NCBI GenBank assembly: GCA_029259745.1
Contig: JAJDEO010000034.1
Span: 1-64,000, forward strand
Source: Planctomycetota bacterium
GTDB taxonomy: Bacteria; Planctomycetota; B15-G4
Direction: 5' to 3'
DNA length: 64,000 bases
Part shown: piece after piece, positions 41,905 through 50,240 of the stretch
How positions within the stretch are numbered: the first letter of the stretch is position 1
Layout of the letters: every line of letters begins with the position of its first letter
Translations under genes and position numbers: made by a program
Notes under the pieces: generated by a model
Database searches by the model: none
The model's input: only the letters and a program-made list of their open reading frames with translations
What the model was told of the DNA's origin: nothing

Positions 41905-42662
41905 GCAGCAAGGCGGCGATCGTGATTCAGGCATTCAGCGGAGACGCTGAGCGCGTGAGGCTGGTGGCTCAGATGGAGGAGCAGCTCAGCAGTTGGCGCA
42001 TCCCGTACGCCGTATCTTGGGATGACGGAGTTCTAGGGGCGGCGGGGAACGCGAAGGCTTCTTGGGAGTTGGGTGTCAGTCGGTTCCGTGATGTCGAGTG
42101 GCTGGGCGTGTTTAGCGATGACTCTCTTTTGTGCGAGGACTTCGACTACGGGCTTGCTCGGTGCATCAACGCAGTCGGTCGCAAGACAGATCACCTGACA
42201 TTCATGGACTGGACGCGGGCGAGTGTAGACCTGAAGGAGCGTGGTGGTCACTGGCTGCGCGGCGCGCGGCTTTGGTATCCAGCCAGGATGATGCGTGCGC
42301 GACTTGTTCCGCTGATGCTGGAATGGATTGACTCTCACCTTCGCGACTCTTCGGGCCGGTGGCCCAAGAACAAGGATGACTGGACGGAGATCGCGTGGAT
42401 GAAAGTTCACGGGTATAGCAGCATGTGTCCTGTGCCGACGCTTGTTCAGCATGCGTGCCCAAACAGCTCAACCATCGGGCACGACATGTTCAGGAACATG
42501 AAGAACGTTCGTGTGTGCAAGTACCCTGTGGAGGGCAGCGCAGCCCAGTACGATTGGCCTCACGGCGTCGACAGTCCGCTGAGGCACAGCGCGGGTGAGC
42601 CCACACTGAAATGGATCGAAGAGACATTCAAGTTGGAGGGAACAGATGGCTCGGCCAGGTGA
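41898..42662 (+). CDS. Glycosyltransferase-like protein
   Basis: 254 aa from ATG 41898 (GGGAGGG upstream). AAIVIQAFSGDAERV, RFRDVEWLGVFSDDSLL (a DxD-like acidic site in a VFSDD context) and a later WMKVHGYSSM are consistent with a small GT-A fold. Similar proteins in phages modify DNA bases or surface glycans. The acceptor cannot be told from sequence. Confidence 0.55.
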   Translation: MVSSKAAIVIQAFSGDAERVRLVAQMEEQLSSWRIPYAVSWDDGVLGAAGNAKASWELGVSRFRDVEWLGVFSDDSLLCEDFDYGLARCINAVGRKTDHLTFMDWTRASVDLKERGGHWLRGARLWYPARMMRARLVPLMLEWIDSHLRDSSGRWPKNKDDWTEIAWMKVHGYSSMCPVPTLVQHACPNSSTIGHDMFRNMKNVRVCKYPVEGSAAQYDWPHGVDSPLRHSAGEPTLKWIEETFKLEGTDGSAR

Positions 42663-43398
42663 CGAGTGGAAGCATCCGAGGGAGCCTGGTCGTTGGCTCT
42701 ATGGCGACGCTTGGGAGGCGTATCCGTGCGAGCGGGGCGAGCTGTGGGCTTGCGGCGGGGGGCTTTTCGCGGTGGCGGACCTTGCGCTTGACGACCACGA
42801 GAAAGTGTTGTCTACCGCGGCGAGCCTGGGCTGGCGGGTCACGGCGACCTACACAGATCCTCCGTGGGACAAAGGGATCTCAAAGGGCTTTCGGACAAAG
42901 ACCTTCGGCAAGGCTGTCTCGGAGAGCGTCGACTTCGTCAACGATTTGATGCCGTCGTTCGTGCGTGTTGCTCGCGGCGTGTGTGTGTACGAGATGGGCA
43001 TTCAGCACGTTGACGACTTGGTCAGGCGCATTCAGGTTGTCCACGGCAAAAGCGCGCAGGTGCACCCCATCACGTACGACAGGAAGCACCCCTGCCGAGC
43101 AGTGAGCTTTTCTGTGGGCAGTACGCCTACGGTCGATTTGTCCGCGCTTCGCGGGTACGACGATTTGGACACGGTTCCTATCTTCTGTGACGTGGTCCAG
43201 AGGCACGCGGGAGGGAATCTCTGTGTGTGGGACCCATGTACGGGGTTGGGAACAACGCCGGTCAATGTGTTGCGCGCGGGGCACTCGTTTGTTGGGGCCG
43301 AGCTGAATCCTCGTCGAATGGCCGCGACGTTGAAGGAGGTCTCAAAGGTGGTGGGTAGTGAACCTGTGCTGATGGGTAAGTACCTAGAAGATAGCTAG
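42646..43398 (+). CDS. DNA amino-methyltransferase
   Basis: 250 aa, overlapping the upstream gene by 17 bp. TDPPW (about 70-74) is the catalytic motif IV of N6-adenine/N4-cytosine methyltransferases, and WDPCTGLGTTPVNVLRAGHSFVG, in part (residues about 203-224), is the C-terminal SAM-binding motif I of the beta class. There is no cognate restriction enzyme beside it, so it is an orphan modifier, perhaps protecting phage DNA. Confidence 0.82.
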   Translation: MARPGDEWKHPREPGRWLYGDAWEAYPCERGELWACGGGLFAVADLALDDHEKVLSTAASLGWRVTATYTDPPWDKGISKGFRTKTFGKAVSESVDFVNDLMPSFVRVARGVCVYEMGIQHVDDLVRRIQVVHGKSAQVHPITYDRKHPCRAVSFSVGSTPTVDLSALRGYDDLDTVPIFCDVVQRHAGGNLCVWDPCTGLGTTPVNVLRAGHSFVGAELNPRRMAATLKEVSKVVGSEPVLMGKYLEDS

Positions 43399-43408
43399 GT
43401 TGCTCAGG

Positions 43409-43438
43409 TTGAGGCATGTGCGAGTATGAGACTAGATG
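43409..43438 (+). promoter_or_regulatory. Promoter of the TGCGA family
   Basis: TTGAGG, 18 bp with TGTGCGAG, TAGATG; GATAAT follows shortly. It precedes the gene at 43472. Confidence 0.4.
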
Positions 43439-43471
43439 CGATAATGGTGGCACTCACAAACGGAGAGCGGC

Positions 43472-43714
43472 ATGGATGGTTTTCAAGAGGCTCAGAGCGT
43501 GCGCATGAAAGTGGTCTCGGGTCTTCACACGTTGCAGTTGAAGATGATGTCTGGCGACATCGAACTCGCTGACGCACATCGGGAGTTCACAGAGCTGATG
43601 CTTGAGGGGTGGGCGAGCATTCTCGTTGAGGCAGGCCCAGAGGTAGTTGAGATGGGTGACACGATTGTCGAGTATCAGTGCACTCGCGGAGACGAGCGCG
43701 GAGATCAGGAATGA
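43472..43714 (+). CDS. Small helical protein
   Basis: 80 aa. Begins MDGFQEAQSVRMKVVSG; amphipathic helices. First gene behind a promoter, coupled (ATGA) to the ParB-like gene. Confidence 0.55.
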   Translation: MDGFQEAQSVRMKVVSGLHTLQLKMMSGDIELADAHREFTELMLEGWASILVEAGPEVVEMGDTIVEYQCTRGDERGDQE

Positions 43715-44481
43715 AGTCTCGGAAGAGCGCGCAGAAGGAAAACGTCGTCCTGGACACGCTGTCCATCGATTACGTCGCTCCGTCTGACTTAGCAGTCAAT
43801 GATTACAACCCCAATCGCCAGAGCGAGCACGACTTCGAGCTGCTGTGCAAGAGCATTGACGAAGACGGCTTCACGCAGCCCGTCGTCGCGCTGCGGGAGA
43901 CGCGGGTGATCGTTGACGGCGAGCACCGCTGGCGAGCGGCGCAGACCTTGGGGCTGGCTGAGATCCCTGTCGTCTTTACGGACATGACACCTGCGCAGGC
44001 CCGCATTGCAACGCTTCGTCACAACCGAGCCCGTGGGAACGAGGACGTCGAGCTTGCTGCGGCTGTGCTCAAGGACTTGTCCAAGCTAGGGGCGACGGAG
44101 TGGCTTCAGGACAGCCTGAACATGGACGACGTCGAGCTTGACGCGTTCTTAGCCGCAGTCGACGACCAGGAGGGGTTTTCTAACGCGGAGGCCCTCGCGA
44201 TGTCATCGGCTGATGACGAGGTGCTCAAGCAAATGGTCCGCGACGAAGGTGGCTATGTGGAGGAGCACGAGAGTGCTTCGGTGCAAGATGTTGTGCGCGC
44301 TCGTGAGCAGCGCATTCACAAGGAGAAGAGGTCGCAGGACTTGGCACAGGCGGCGATCGAGCACGCGATCTACAGACTGAAGCTCGTTTACACTGGCGAC
44401 GAGTCGAAAGTGATCAAGCGAGTTCTTGGTAAGCGACCGATCGAGCGTCTTCTTGAGATTTGCAGGCAGAGGGTGGGATGA
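43711..44481 (+). CDS. ParB/Srx-fold (IbrB-like) protein 1
   Basis: 256 aa from ATG 43711. NDYNPNRQSEHDFELLCKSI, DGFTQPVVALRET, VDGEHRWRAAQTLG and TLRHNRARGNED are the ParB N-terminal CTPase/nuclease-like motifs. A long helical C-terminus follows, but no classical ParB HTH. It is paired with the PAPS-reductase-like gene 1.8 kb upstream and has a paralogue at 44969. Confidence 0.82.
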   Translation: MKSRKSAQKENVVLDTLSIDYVAPSDLAVNDYNPNRQSEHDFELLCKSIDEDGFTQPVVALRETRVIVDGEHRWRAAQTLGLAEIPVVFTDMTPAQARIATLRHNRARGNEDVELAAAVLKDLSKLGATEWLQDSLNMDDVELDAFLAAVDDQEGFSNAEALAMSSADDEVLKQMVRDEGGYVEEHESASVQDVVRAREQRIHKEKRSQDLAQAAIEHAIYRLKLVYTGDESKVIKRVLGKRPIERLLEICRQRVG

Positions 44482-44720
44482 CACAAGACGAAGGAGTGAT
44501 CACGCAGGATGCCGCTGCTTTGATTCGACGTGCATATCGATGCGTCGAGTCTCTTGGCGGTCAAGCGTTCATGTTTAAGAATGCCGAGGACGAGTGGGAG
44601 TGCCACGCGGTAGTTCCAGATCACTCGAAGTGGCACGTCGCGAAGCACGCCACGGACCCTGTGGTGTGCGTACAGGAGGCCGCCAGGCTGTTTCGGGAGG
44701 GGCTCATTGAAGACTGGTAG
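44478..44720 (+). CDS. Small protein between the ParB-like genes
   Basis: 80 aa, ATGA overlap. Contains AALIRRAYRCVESLGG; no family recognised. Confidence 0.55.
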   Translation: MTQDEGVITQDAAALIRRAYRCVESLGGQAFMFKNAEDEWECHAVVPDHSKWHVAKHATDPVVCVQEAARLFREGLIEDW

Positions 44721-44967
44721 AGCGTTCAACAAGGAAGACGTTTCGTCGGCGATACTGGTCGTTGCTTCAACGATTGGCCGGGCGACGGCTGCGGGGGAAG
44801 TCCCTAGCCGTAAAGATATCGGCAAGTACCTCATCACGACGATGATGACGCGTGCTCCTTGGGTGGACTTCCCTGAAGAGTGGACGGTCGGGCATGTCAA
44901 GGTGCTTTGCCGTAGAGCGATCGGGGACTTCTACCCTGAGTATCTTCAGTATATTACGGAGGCATGA
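44707..44967 (+). CDS. Small protein between the ParB-like genes
   Basis: 86 aa from a TTG overlapping the upstream gene by 14 bp. Helical and basic. Unknown. Confidence 0.5.
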   Translation: MKTGRAFNKEDVSSAILVVASTIGRATAAGEVPSRKDIGKYLITTMMTRAPWVDFPEEWTVGHVKVLCRRAIGDFYPEYLQYITEA

Positions 44968-44968
44968 C

Positions 44969-45898
44969 ATGAAGGATGGACCGCTGGGCGGGGATGGTCG
45001 CGCGGCAGGAAACACGTCTCCTGCGGAGACTGCGGCGAGCGTGACGGACAAGATCGCGAAGCGCGGCCTTCACGCGGTGAAGAAGAGCACTCAGCGGCTA
45101 GAGAGACTCGCCGTAGAGTATGTGGCGCTCGACTCAATCCGACCGAATACGTACAACCCCAACAGGCAGGACAAGGAAACCCTCGAACTGCTGAAGAGTT
45201 CGATGACGGAGGACGGCTTCACGCAGCCTGTCGTCGTGCATCGTGAGACTCGGCAGATTGTCGACGGTGAGCACCGCTGGCGGGCAGCGCGCTCTCTGGG
45301 AATGACGCAGATCCCTGTGGTCTTCGTGGAGATGTCCGAGGAGCAGATGCGGATTGCGACGCTTCGCCACAACCGCGCTCGCGGTTCAGAGGACATTGAG
45401 CTGTCGAACGACGTGCTCCGCGATCTTCAGGAGCTGGGTGCGATTGATTGGGCGGCTGACTCTTTGATGCTGACCGATGCTGAGCTGAACGAGATGCTGA
45501 GCGACATCCCGGCGCCAGAGGCTCTTGCTGATGAAGTCTTCTCAGAGGCGTGGACGCCGGAGCGTGGGGACGCCACCCAAGGCGCCGCAGTCGCAGCTGA
45601 GGGAGCGACCACAAAGCTCACCGAGGGCGTCGAGGGCGTGAAGGGGACGGGCCGGTCTGGGGTTGCGATGACGAAGGCGGCAGCAGAGGAGGTCATTCTC
45701 CGTAAGGAGCGATTGGAGAAGGCCCAGGGTGAGGCTGAGCGAACGCGGATCTCTCAGTCGATGGACATTCCGTTCCGGCTTCAGTTTGTCTTCTCGGGCG
45801 AAGAGGCCGAGCTAGTGAAGGCGGCTCTTGGTGACGAGCCCGCAGAGACGCTTCTAGTTATCTGCACTGAGCTAGACGAGGCGACTCAGGGTGAGTGA
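44969..45898 (+). CDS. ParB/Srx-fold (IbrB-like) protein 2
   Basis: 309 aa from ATG 44969 after GGAGG. The core NTYNPNRQDKETLELLKSSM, EDGFTQPVVVHRETR and VDGEHRWRAARSLGM is closely similar to the gene at 43711; the rest differs by insertion of a longer Ala/Glu-rich middle (about residues 175-250). A tandem duplication that has diverged outside the ParB core. Confidence 0.82.
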   Translation: MKDGPLGGDGRAAGNTSPAETAASVTDKIAKRGLHAVKKSTQRLERLAVEYVALDSIRPNTYNPNRQDKETLELLKSSMTEDGFTQPVVVHRETRQIVDGEHRWRAARSLGMTQIPVVFVEMSEEQMRIATLRHNRARGSEDIELSNDVLRDLQELGAIDWAADSLMLTDAELNEMLSDIPAPEALADEVFSEAWTPERGDATQGAAVAAEGATTKLTEGVEGVKGTGRSGVAMTKAAAEEVILRKERLEKAQGEAERTRISQSMDIPFRLQFVFSGEEAELVKAALGDEPAETLLVICTELDEATQGE

Positions 45899-46502
45899 CG
45901 GCGAGCAGATATCTAAGCACGATCCCAATCCACCTGACCCGACAAAAGGCGGACTTCTAAACGAGGGCGGCGTGAACGACAAGCCGAATCACCTTCGGAC
46001 AGCTGACACCGACCTTCGGAATGCGGAGCGGCGTGACCGGGCTGTGCAGCTTCGTGCAGCGGGCTTCACGTACGAGAAGATTGGCAAGGCTCTCAACGTC
46101 AGCAGAGAACGCGCGGGCAAGATCGTTCGAGAGGAACTCGCCAACTGCCGTCGTGAGACCGCTGAGGCGGCGAGTGAGCTTCGGGACATTGCGCATCGGC
46201 GTCACGAGTCTTTGATCAACAGGCTATGGCTCAAGGCCATGCCGAACGATCCGTCGGAGCCGATGGACTACAACGCAGTCGACCGAATCCTTCGCGCAGT
46301 TGCGCTCGACGCGAAGATCATGGGCTATGAGGCACCGACGCAGCACCGCATCGACGTGCATCAGATGCAGACGTCGATCACGATGGTGGTGGACATGATC
46401 TGCAACGTGCTGCCGGACGAGTACGCGCCCAAGGTTTACGAGGTCGTTGAGCGGGCGGCGAAGCAGCTCGAATCTGAGCACGGAACGAGTCAGGGGGAGT
46501 AG
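45891..46502 (+). CDS. Terminase small subunit
   Basis: 203 aa, GTG start. A helix-turn-helix near residues 52-78 (RAAGFTYEKIGKALNVSRERAG) recalls DNA recognition by small terminases; a long helical oligomerisation region follows. It lies just before the large subunit, which is the main evidence. Confidence 0.7.
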   Translation: MSDGEQISKHDPNPPDPTKGGLLNEGGVNDKPNHLRTADTDLRNAERRDRAVQLRAAGFTYEKIGKALNVSRERAGKIVREELANCRRETAEAASELRDIAHRRHESLINRLWLKAMPNDPSEPMDYNAVDRILRAVALDAKIMGYEAPTQHRIDVHQMQTSITMVVDMICNVLPDEYAPKVYEVVERAAKQLESEHGTSQGE

Positions 46503-46543
46503 GACGGATTGCATCAGTGCGACCATAGCGTCATCATGTAGCC

Positions 46544-48259
46544 ATGGAAGCTGATCAGTCTATGAGGATGGTCCTGGAGTCGATGCGGTCGACTCTGGGA
46601 AATCGGGTGCCGGTGGACATGCACTCACCGTTCACGCGGATTGCGCGTGAACGGTTGAAGATCCGTACTGTCGACAACCGGATTATCCCTTTCGAGCTGA
46701 GGCCGATTCAGAAGCGATACCTCGCGTGGAAGCGGCGCTCTCGCATGCTGGGGAAGCCTCCGAGGTACTTGCTGTTGAAGTACCGGCGAGGGGGCTTCAC
46801 AACGATCGAGCAGGGGCTCAGCTACGACATGGCTGCGCGCAACCGCAACGTGACTGTTCTGACGATTGCTCAGGACGGAGAGACGACGTCCCGCATCTTC
46901 CGCATCGCGCGGTTGATGCACGAGCGTGACCCTGATGCTCCGGCGGTGAAGGGTATTGGCAACCAGCACAAGCTGGAGTTCGGCGGTCTCAACTCTTTGT
47001 TCTACGTGGGTACTGCGGCAGGTCGCGGCGTGGGTCGTGGCGACACCCTTTCGCGTGTGCACTGGTCAGAGGTGGCGTGGTCATGCCCTGGCTACAATCA
47101 GAACGAGAAGCAGCGCGACATCCTGACGGGGCTTACCGAGGCAGCGAGTCACGGCGAGATGGTTCTGGAGACCACGCCGAACGGGTCTGAGATGTTCCGT
47201 GAGCTGTACGTCGAAGCGAGGGCCGGTCGGAACGACTGGACTCCGATCTTCTTGCCCTGGTTCAGTGACCGCAACAACATCGCTTCGGTCACGGACGAGG
47301 ACGAGGCTCGTCACATCATGTCGACGATGAGCGACGATGAGGCAAGGCTTCACGAGACGCGCGGTCTGGACGCGGGTCAGGTTCTGTGGCGGCGACGGAA
47401 GGTGCGGGAGCTGAAGGCGGTCTTCCCTCAGGAGTATCCTGAGGACGACGAGAGCTGCTGGCTGATTTCTGGGACGCCGTTCTTCGACGTGAAGCAGCTC
47501 ATGTGGCTTCGTGACTACTGCACGTCTCCGCCGATGGTCGACGATCCGCAGCTAGGGCAGGTGCCCAAGGGCGCGAAGATGGTCCCTGGCGGGTACTACG
47601 TCGAGTGGGAGGAGCCGCGCTCCGATGGTGTCTACGTGATGGGTGTGGACACGAGCGAGGGGCTTCCTGGCCGAGATCCGAACGGCTTCGGGGTCATGGA
47701 TCGCGAGACGGGTCGGCAGGTGGCGGCGCTCCATGGGATCTTCAACCCACGCGCGCTGGCTGACCACGTATGCCGTGGGTCCAAGCGCTGGAACGAGGCG
47801 CTCGTGGGGATTGAGCGTGAGAACCACGGCCATGCCGTGATTCAGAAGGTGATTGACCTAGGGCTACACAGGAGCCACCTGCACGGAGGGGCGTTGTATC
47901 ACCACTCAGCGGCGCGGGCAGCCTCTACGGAGCAGGAGTTCGCCCGCGCTGGCTGGACGACGAACGCGCTCACACGACCTGTGATGCTTGAGAGGCTTCG
48001 GGACTGGCTTGACGAGGAGGGGGCTCTGGAGCGCGTTCGGGACAGGCAGTTCTTGAGCGAGTGCATGACATTCCGCATGCAGGCGGACGGCGGATTCAGC
48101 CACGACCCCGGCTGTCACGACGATGCGCTAATGAAGTGGGCGGTCTGCAACATGATGAGGACCGTTGACTGGCGCCGTAAGACGGCAAGCGTTCACCGCG
48201 TAACTCGCTACGGCGCTGGTCGGCGCAAGCGGCGGACGACACGATTTAGGGGAAGGTGA
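46544..48259 (+). CDS. Terminase large subunit
   Basis: 571 aa. LLLKYRRGGFTTIEQ (about 76-90) is the adenine/Walker A region with an R-rich, non-canonical P-loop. Later VGRGDTLSRVHWSEVAW is the Walker B neighbourhood. The nuclease half has YVMGVDTSEGLPGRDPNGFGV (first Asp, in part), then VGIERENHGHAV and DDALMKWA, the acidic residues of the RNase H-like nuclease. DNA packaging motor. A weak family promoter (TTGCAT at 46509) precedes the start by only a few bases. Confidence 0.88.
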   Translation: MEADQSMRMVLESMRSTLGNRVPVDMHSPFTRIARERLKIRTVDNRIIPFELRPIQKRYLAWKRRSRMLGKPPRYLLLKYRRGGFTTIEQGLSYDMAARNRNVTVLTIAQDGETTSRIFRIARLMHERDPDAPAVKGIGNQHKLEFGGLNSLFYVGTAAGRGVGRGDTLSRVHWSEVAWSCPGYNQNEKQRDILTGLTEAASHGEMVLETTPNGSEMFRELYVEARAGRNDWTPIFLPWFSDRNNIASVTDEDEARHIMSTMSDDEARLHETRGLDAGQVLWRRRKVRELKAVFPQEYPEDDESCWLISGTPFFDVKQLMWLRDYCTSPPMVDDPQLGQVPKGAKMVPGGYYVEWEEPRSDGVYVMGVDTSEGLPGRDPNGFGVMDRETGRQVAALHGIFNPRALADHVCRGSKRWNEALVGIERENHGHAVIQKVIDLGLHRSHLHGGALYHHSAARAASTEQEFARAGWTTNALTRPVMLERLRDWLDEEGALERVRDRQFLSECMTFRMQADGGFSHDPGCHDDALMKWAVCNMMRTVDWRRKTASVHRVTRYGAGRRKRRTTRFRGR

Positions 48260-48263
48260 CTGG

Positions 48264-48292
48264 TTGCACGGATGCGACTAGCTTAGTAGTGT
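48264..48292 (+). promoter_or_regulatory. Promoter of the TGCGACTA family
   Basis: TTGCAC, 17 bp with TGCGACTA, TAGTGT. Almost the same as the promoter at 19953. It precedes the gene at 48339. Confidence 0.6.
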
Positions 48293-48338
48293 GGAAGGTG
48301 GAAACGAAGGTAACCCTTAACGGAGAGAAACATGTTTC

Positions 48339-48686
48339 ATTGATGTTGCTGATCGCCGAGATCATCTTCGAGTAAAGATCAAGAGCCTTGCAGCCGAGGC
48401 AAAGATCATCCGGCACGAAGAGCGTCGAGCACCGACAACTCACCAACGAAACTCTTTGAGGTATCACCGCATGATGGACGTACGGCGCGAGCAAAGAGCA
48501 TCGCTGCTGGCGTACGCCTTCATCCGAGGGCGGAGATATCGGGACACAGAGGTCGAAGCAAGCTCGTGGCCCAACCTGAAGCGCGTGAGTGATTTAGTCA
48601 AGGTCTTCGGCAGCCGTCCGGTGACGGTAAATGATCTCTCGAAGTGGGTAAGGGCGCGGGCCCGTGCGGACGGGATCTCAGAGTAA
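48339..48686 (+). CDS. Conserved phage protein of the KIKSLAAEAKII family, non-standard or frameshifted start
   Basis: The frame VKIKSLAAEAKIIRHEERR ... MMDVRREQRASLLAYAFIRGR is a conserved phage family and is open from 48321 to 48686, but has no ATG, GTG or TTG before the conserved part. The best-placed ATG, 48332, six bases after GGAG, reads MFH and stops at TGA. One base later the conserved frame resumes (DVADRRDHL). So either ATT at 48339 is the start, a +1 shift occurs at CAT TGA, or the gene is newly broken. The 3' end overlaps the tRNA-like sequence. Confidence 0.65.
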   Translation: MDVADRRDHLRVKIKSLAAEAKIIRHEERRAPTTHQRNSLRYHRMMDVRREQRASLLAYAFIRGRRYRDTEVEASSWPNLKRVSDLVKVFGSRPVTVNDLSKWVRARARADGISE

Positions 48687-48728
48687 TGACCTGAGACATA
48701 GCGGGTTCGACTCCCGCCGCGCCCTCCA
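48652..48728 (+). tRNA. tRNA-like gene with enlarged anticodon loop (identity uncertain)
   Basis: A 77-nt cloverleaf can be drawn: 7-bp acceptor stem GGGCGCG / CGCGCCC, a 4-bp D stem with a short 6-nt loop, TCTCAG / CTGAGA anticodon stem, T stem GCGGG / CCCGC with the canonical loop TTCGACT, discriminator T and encoded CCA. The anticodon loop is 9 nt (AGTAATGAC; 11 if the stem is 5 bp) instead of 7, so no anticodon can be assigned. The last 35 bp of the upstream reading frame overlap it, and its TAA lies in the loop. Confidence 0.55.
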
Positions 48729-48738
48729 ACTAACGGAA

Positions 48739-48772
48739 AGCGGCCCAGCTCACTATCATGGGCTGGGCTGCT
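48739..48772. terminator. Hairpin, possible bidirectional terminator
   Basis: AGCGGCCCAGC (48739-48749) with GCTGGGCTGCT (48762-48772), one G-T pair. On the + strand only TTT follows. It lies at the convergent boundary and overlaps the 3' end of the - strand gene. Confidence 0.5.
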
Positions 48773-49553
48773 TTGGGTCTTCTGGCTCTTTCTGGATTTG
48801 GTCTTCTGGCTCTTTTTCACTTTGGTCTTCTGGCTCTTTTTCACTTTGGGCTTCTAGCCCTTTTTCACGCGCGACCTTCTCAGCGATGAGCTTCTCGATG
48901 ATCGAGGCCAGGTCCGGGGGTGACGAAGTCCCCTTTTGGACACCCGCTTCAAGGGCTGCGAGCTGAGCAGCCAGCTTTGCCTTCAGCCCAGAAAGGTCTT
49001 CCCAGATCTCATCAACTTCGGTCTGAGCGCGACTCGGGCCACTCTTTATCTGGGCGGCAACCTGAGCGGCGCGTGCTCCTAGCGCAGTGCCTCCAAGGCC
49101 AAGGGCTCCCAGCAGCGTGAGGATGACCTCAAGGCCGCCTCCTAGAGCCTGACCTGCCGAGCCTGTCTTGAAGCGCGCAAGCTCCTCCTCCTTGGCAGCA
49201 ACACTGCCTTTCAGCTCTGCACGATCATCGCGCGCTTCTTCGAGTGACGCTTGGAGCTGCGCTCGCTGGGACTGGAGGGCCGCTAGGGCAGCTTCGAGCT
49301 GAGAGCGGACGAGCGGGTCGGTCGTCGTAGCGAGTGTGGACTCTAGCTTGGCGACTTCAGAGAGCGCGTTGCTGAGCGCCGCCTGGTTCTCCGAGATGGC
49401 TTCTTTCAGCTCATCGCGCTGCTTCTCGATGGTTGCGATAGCTGCTTCGCGTTCGCCGATTTGCGCTTCGTAGTCTGGGACAAGGAGCTTGCATCCTGCG
49501 GCGCTGATAGCGAGCGCGACCAGTAGCGTCGTGATGATGAGTGGCTTCGACAT
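48756..49553 (-). CDS. Coiled-coil lipoprotein with repetitive C-terminus
   Basis: 265 aa on the - strand. Residues 1-21 (MSKPLIITTLLVALAISAAGC) are a lipoprotein signal with lipobox SAAGC. A long coiled coil spans about 28-130, a Gly/Leu-rich hydrophobic segment follows at about 135-165, and the C-terminal 30 residues repeat SEKEPEDQ. The DNA of that repeat is closely related to the 24-bp array at 57412. Possibly a phage-encoded envelope protein (exclusion or spanin-like). It is the second inverted, exported gene in the window. Confidence 0.75.
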   Translation of the reverse strand: MSKPLIITTLLVALAISAAGCKLLVPDYEAQIGEREAAIATIEKQRDELKEAISENQAALSNALSEVAKLESTLATTTDPLVRSQLEAALAALQSQRAQLQASLEEARDDRAELKGSVAAKEEELARFKTGSAGQALGGGLEVILTLLGALGLGGTALGARAAQVAAQIKSGPSRAQTEVDEIWEDLSGLKAKLAAQLAALEAGVQKGTSSPPDLASIIEKLIAEKVAREKGLEAQSEKEPEDQSEKEPEDQIQKEPEDPKQPSP

Positions 49554-49615
49554 GTACTCTCTCCGTAGGGGTGTCCGCGCACTTTAGCGTGCGGGTCCAC
49601 GACAGGCGAGTGGAT

Positions 49616-49643
49616 TTGCATAGTTGCGAGCATGGGATAGAGT
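49616..49643 (+). promoter_or_regulatory. Promoter of the TGCGA family
   Basis: TTGCAT, 16 bp with GTTGCGAG, TAGAGT. It precedes the gene at 49711. Confidence 0.5.
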
Positions 49644-49710
49644 TAAGGGTAGGCGAGCGGGTGGCACCCACAAGGGTGCAGCGTTTGCCGTCACCCCAGG
49701 GAGCACTGAG

Positions 49711-49998
49711 ATGAGAACCCACGAGCACCATGCCAACGGCAAGTGTAGCTGTTGCCACAAGCTGAGCCGTTTCTGCACTTGTCCTAGCGATGCTGTGCCG
49801 ACATGCCCGATTTGCATGCGCCCGCGCAGCGACGGACCACACTTCCCGGAAGCTAGGTGCCGCGACGCTCAGTGCGAGGCCGAAGGCCACGCATACTACG
49901 ACCCTAGCTACGACAATGAGCTGGAGTCTGAATACCCGCGTCGCCTTGTCTGCCTCCGATGCGGAGCGAAGTCCAGCGCAACCCGGGAGATGAACTGA
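49711..49998 (+). CDS. Cys-rich zinc-binding protein
   Basis: 95 aa from ATG 49711 (GGGAG upstream). CSCC, FCTC, CPIC, a central CRDAQC and a final CLRCG suggest two or three zinc sites. It begins an early-type run. Confidence 0.65.
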   Translation: MRTHEHHANGKCSCCHKLSRFCTCPSDAVPTCPICMRPRSDGPHFPEARCRDAQCEAEGHAYYDPSYDNELESEYPRRLVCLRCGAKSSATREMN

Positions 49999-50240
49999 TG
50001 GGCAGTACAGGCTTGAGCGACCACGAACGTGAACTGGTGAGAAGCGCCGCGATCAAGACGGCGGAGGTCACGGGCAGTGACATCGAGGCATTGGGCATTG
50101 AGCCGTCCGGCGACGACTTCGTCGAGATGGTCATGCAGTACCTTGAGACGTACGGGGGCAAGGAGGCGCAGGACGCGATCAAGGCATTGCGCAAGCTGCC
50201 GTGGGAGCAGCAGGTCGCAATCGGCAAGGAGGTCCTGTGA
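49998..50240 (+). CDS. Small helical protein
   Basis: 80 aa, TGATG overlap. Acidic, helical, with IEALGIEPSGDDFVEMVMQY. Unknown. Confidence 0.55.
   Translation: MGSTGLSDHERELVRSAAIKTAEVTGSDIEALGIEPSGDDFVEMVMQYLETYGGKEAQDAIKALRKLPWEQQVAIGKEVL

Noticed and set aside
43711..45898. ParA/ParB plasmid-type partition system
   Set aside because: No ParA-like ATPase is near; the PAPS-reductase neighbour fits the IbrA/IbrB context better. A link to the repeat arrays remains only a possibility.
48701..48728. Simple attP core (tRNA 3' end only)
   Set aside because: Not excluded, but the matching 5' acceptor strand and anticodon stem argue for a whole tRNA-like unit, and no integrase was found in the window.
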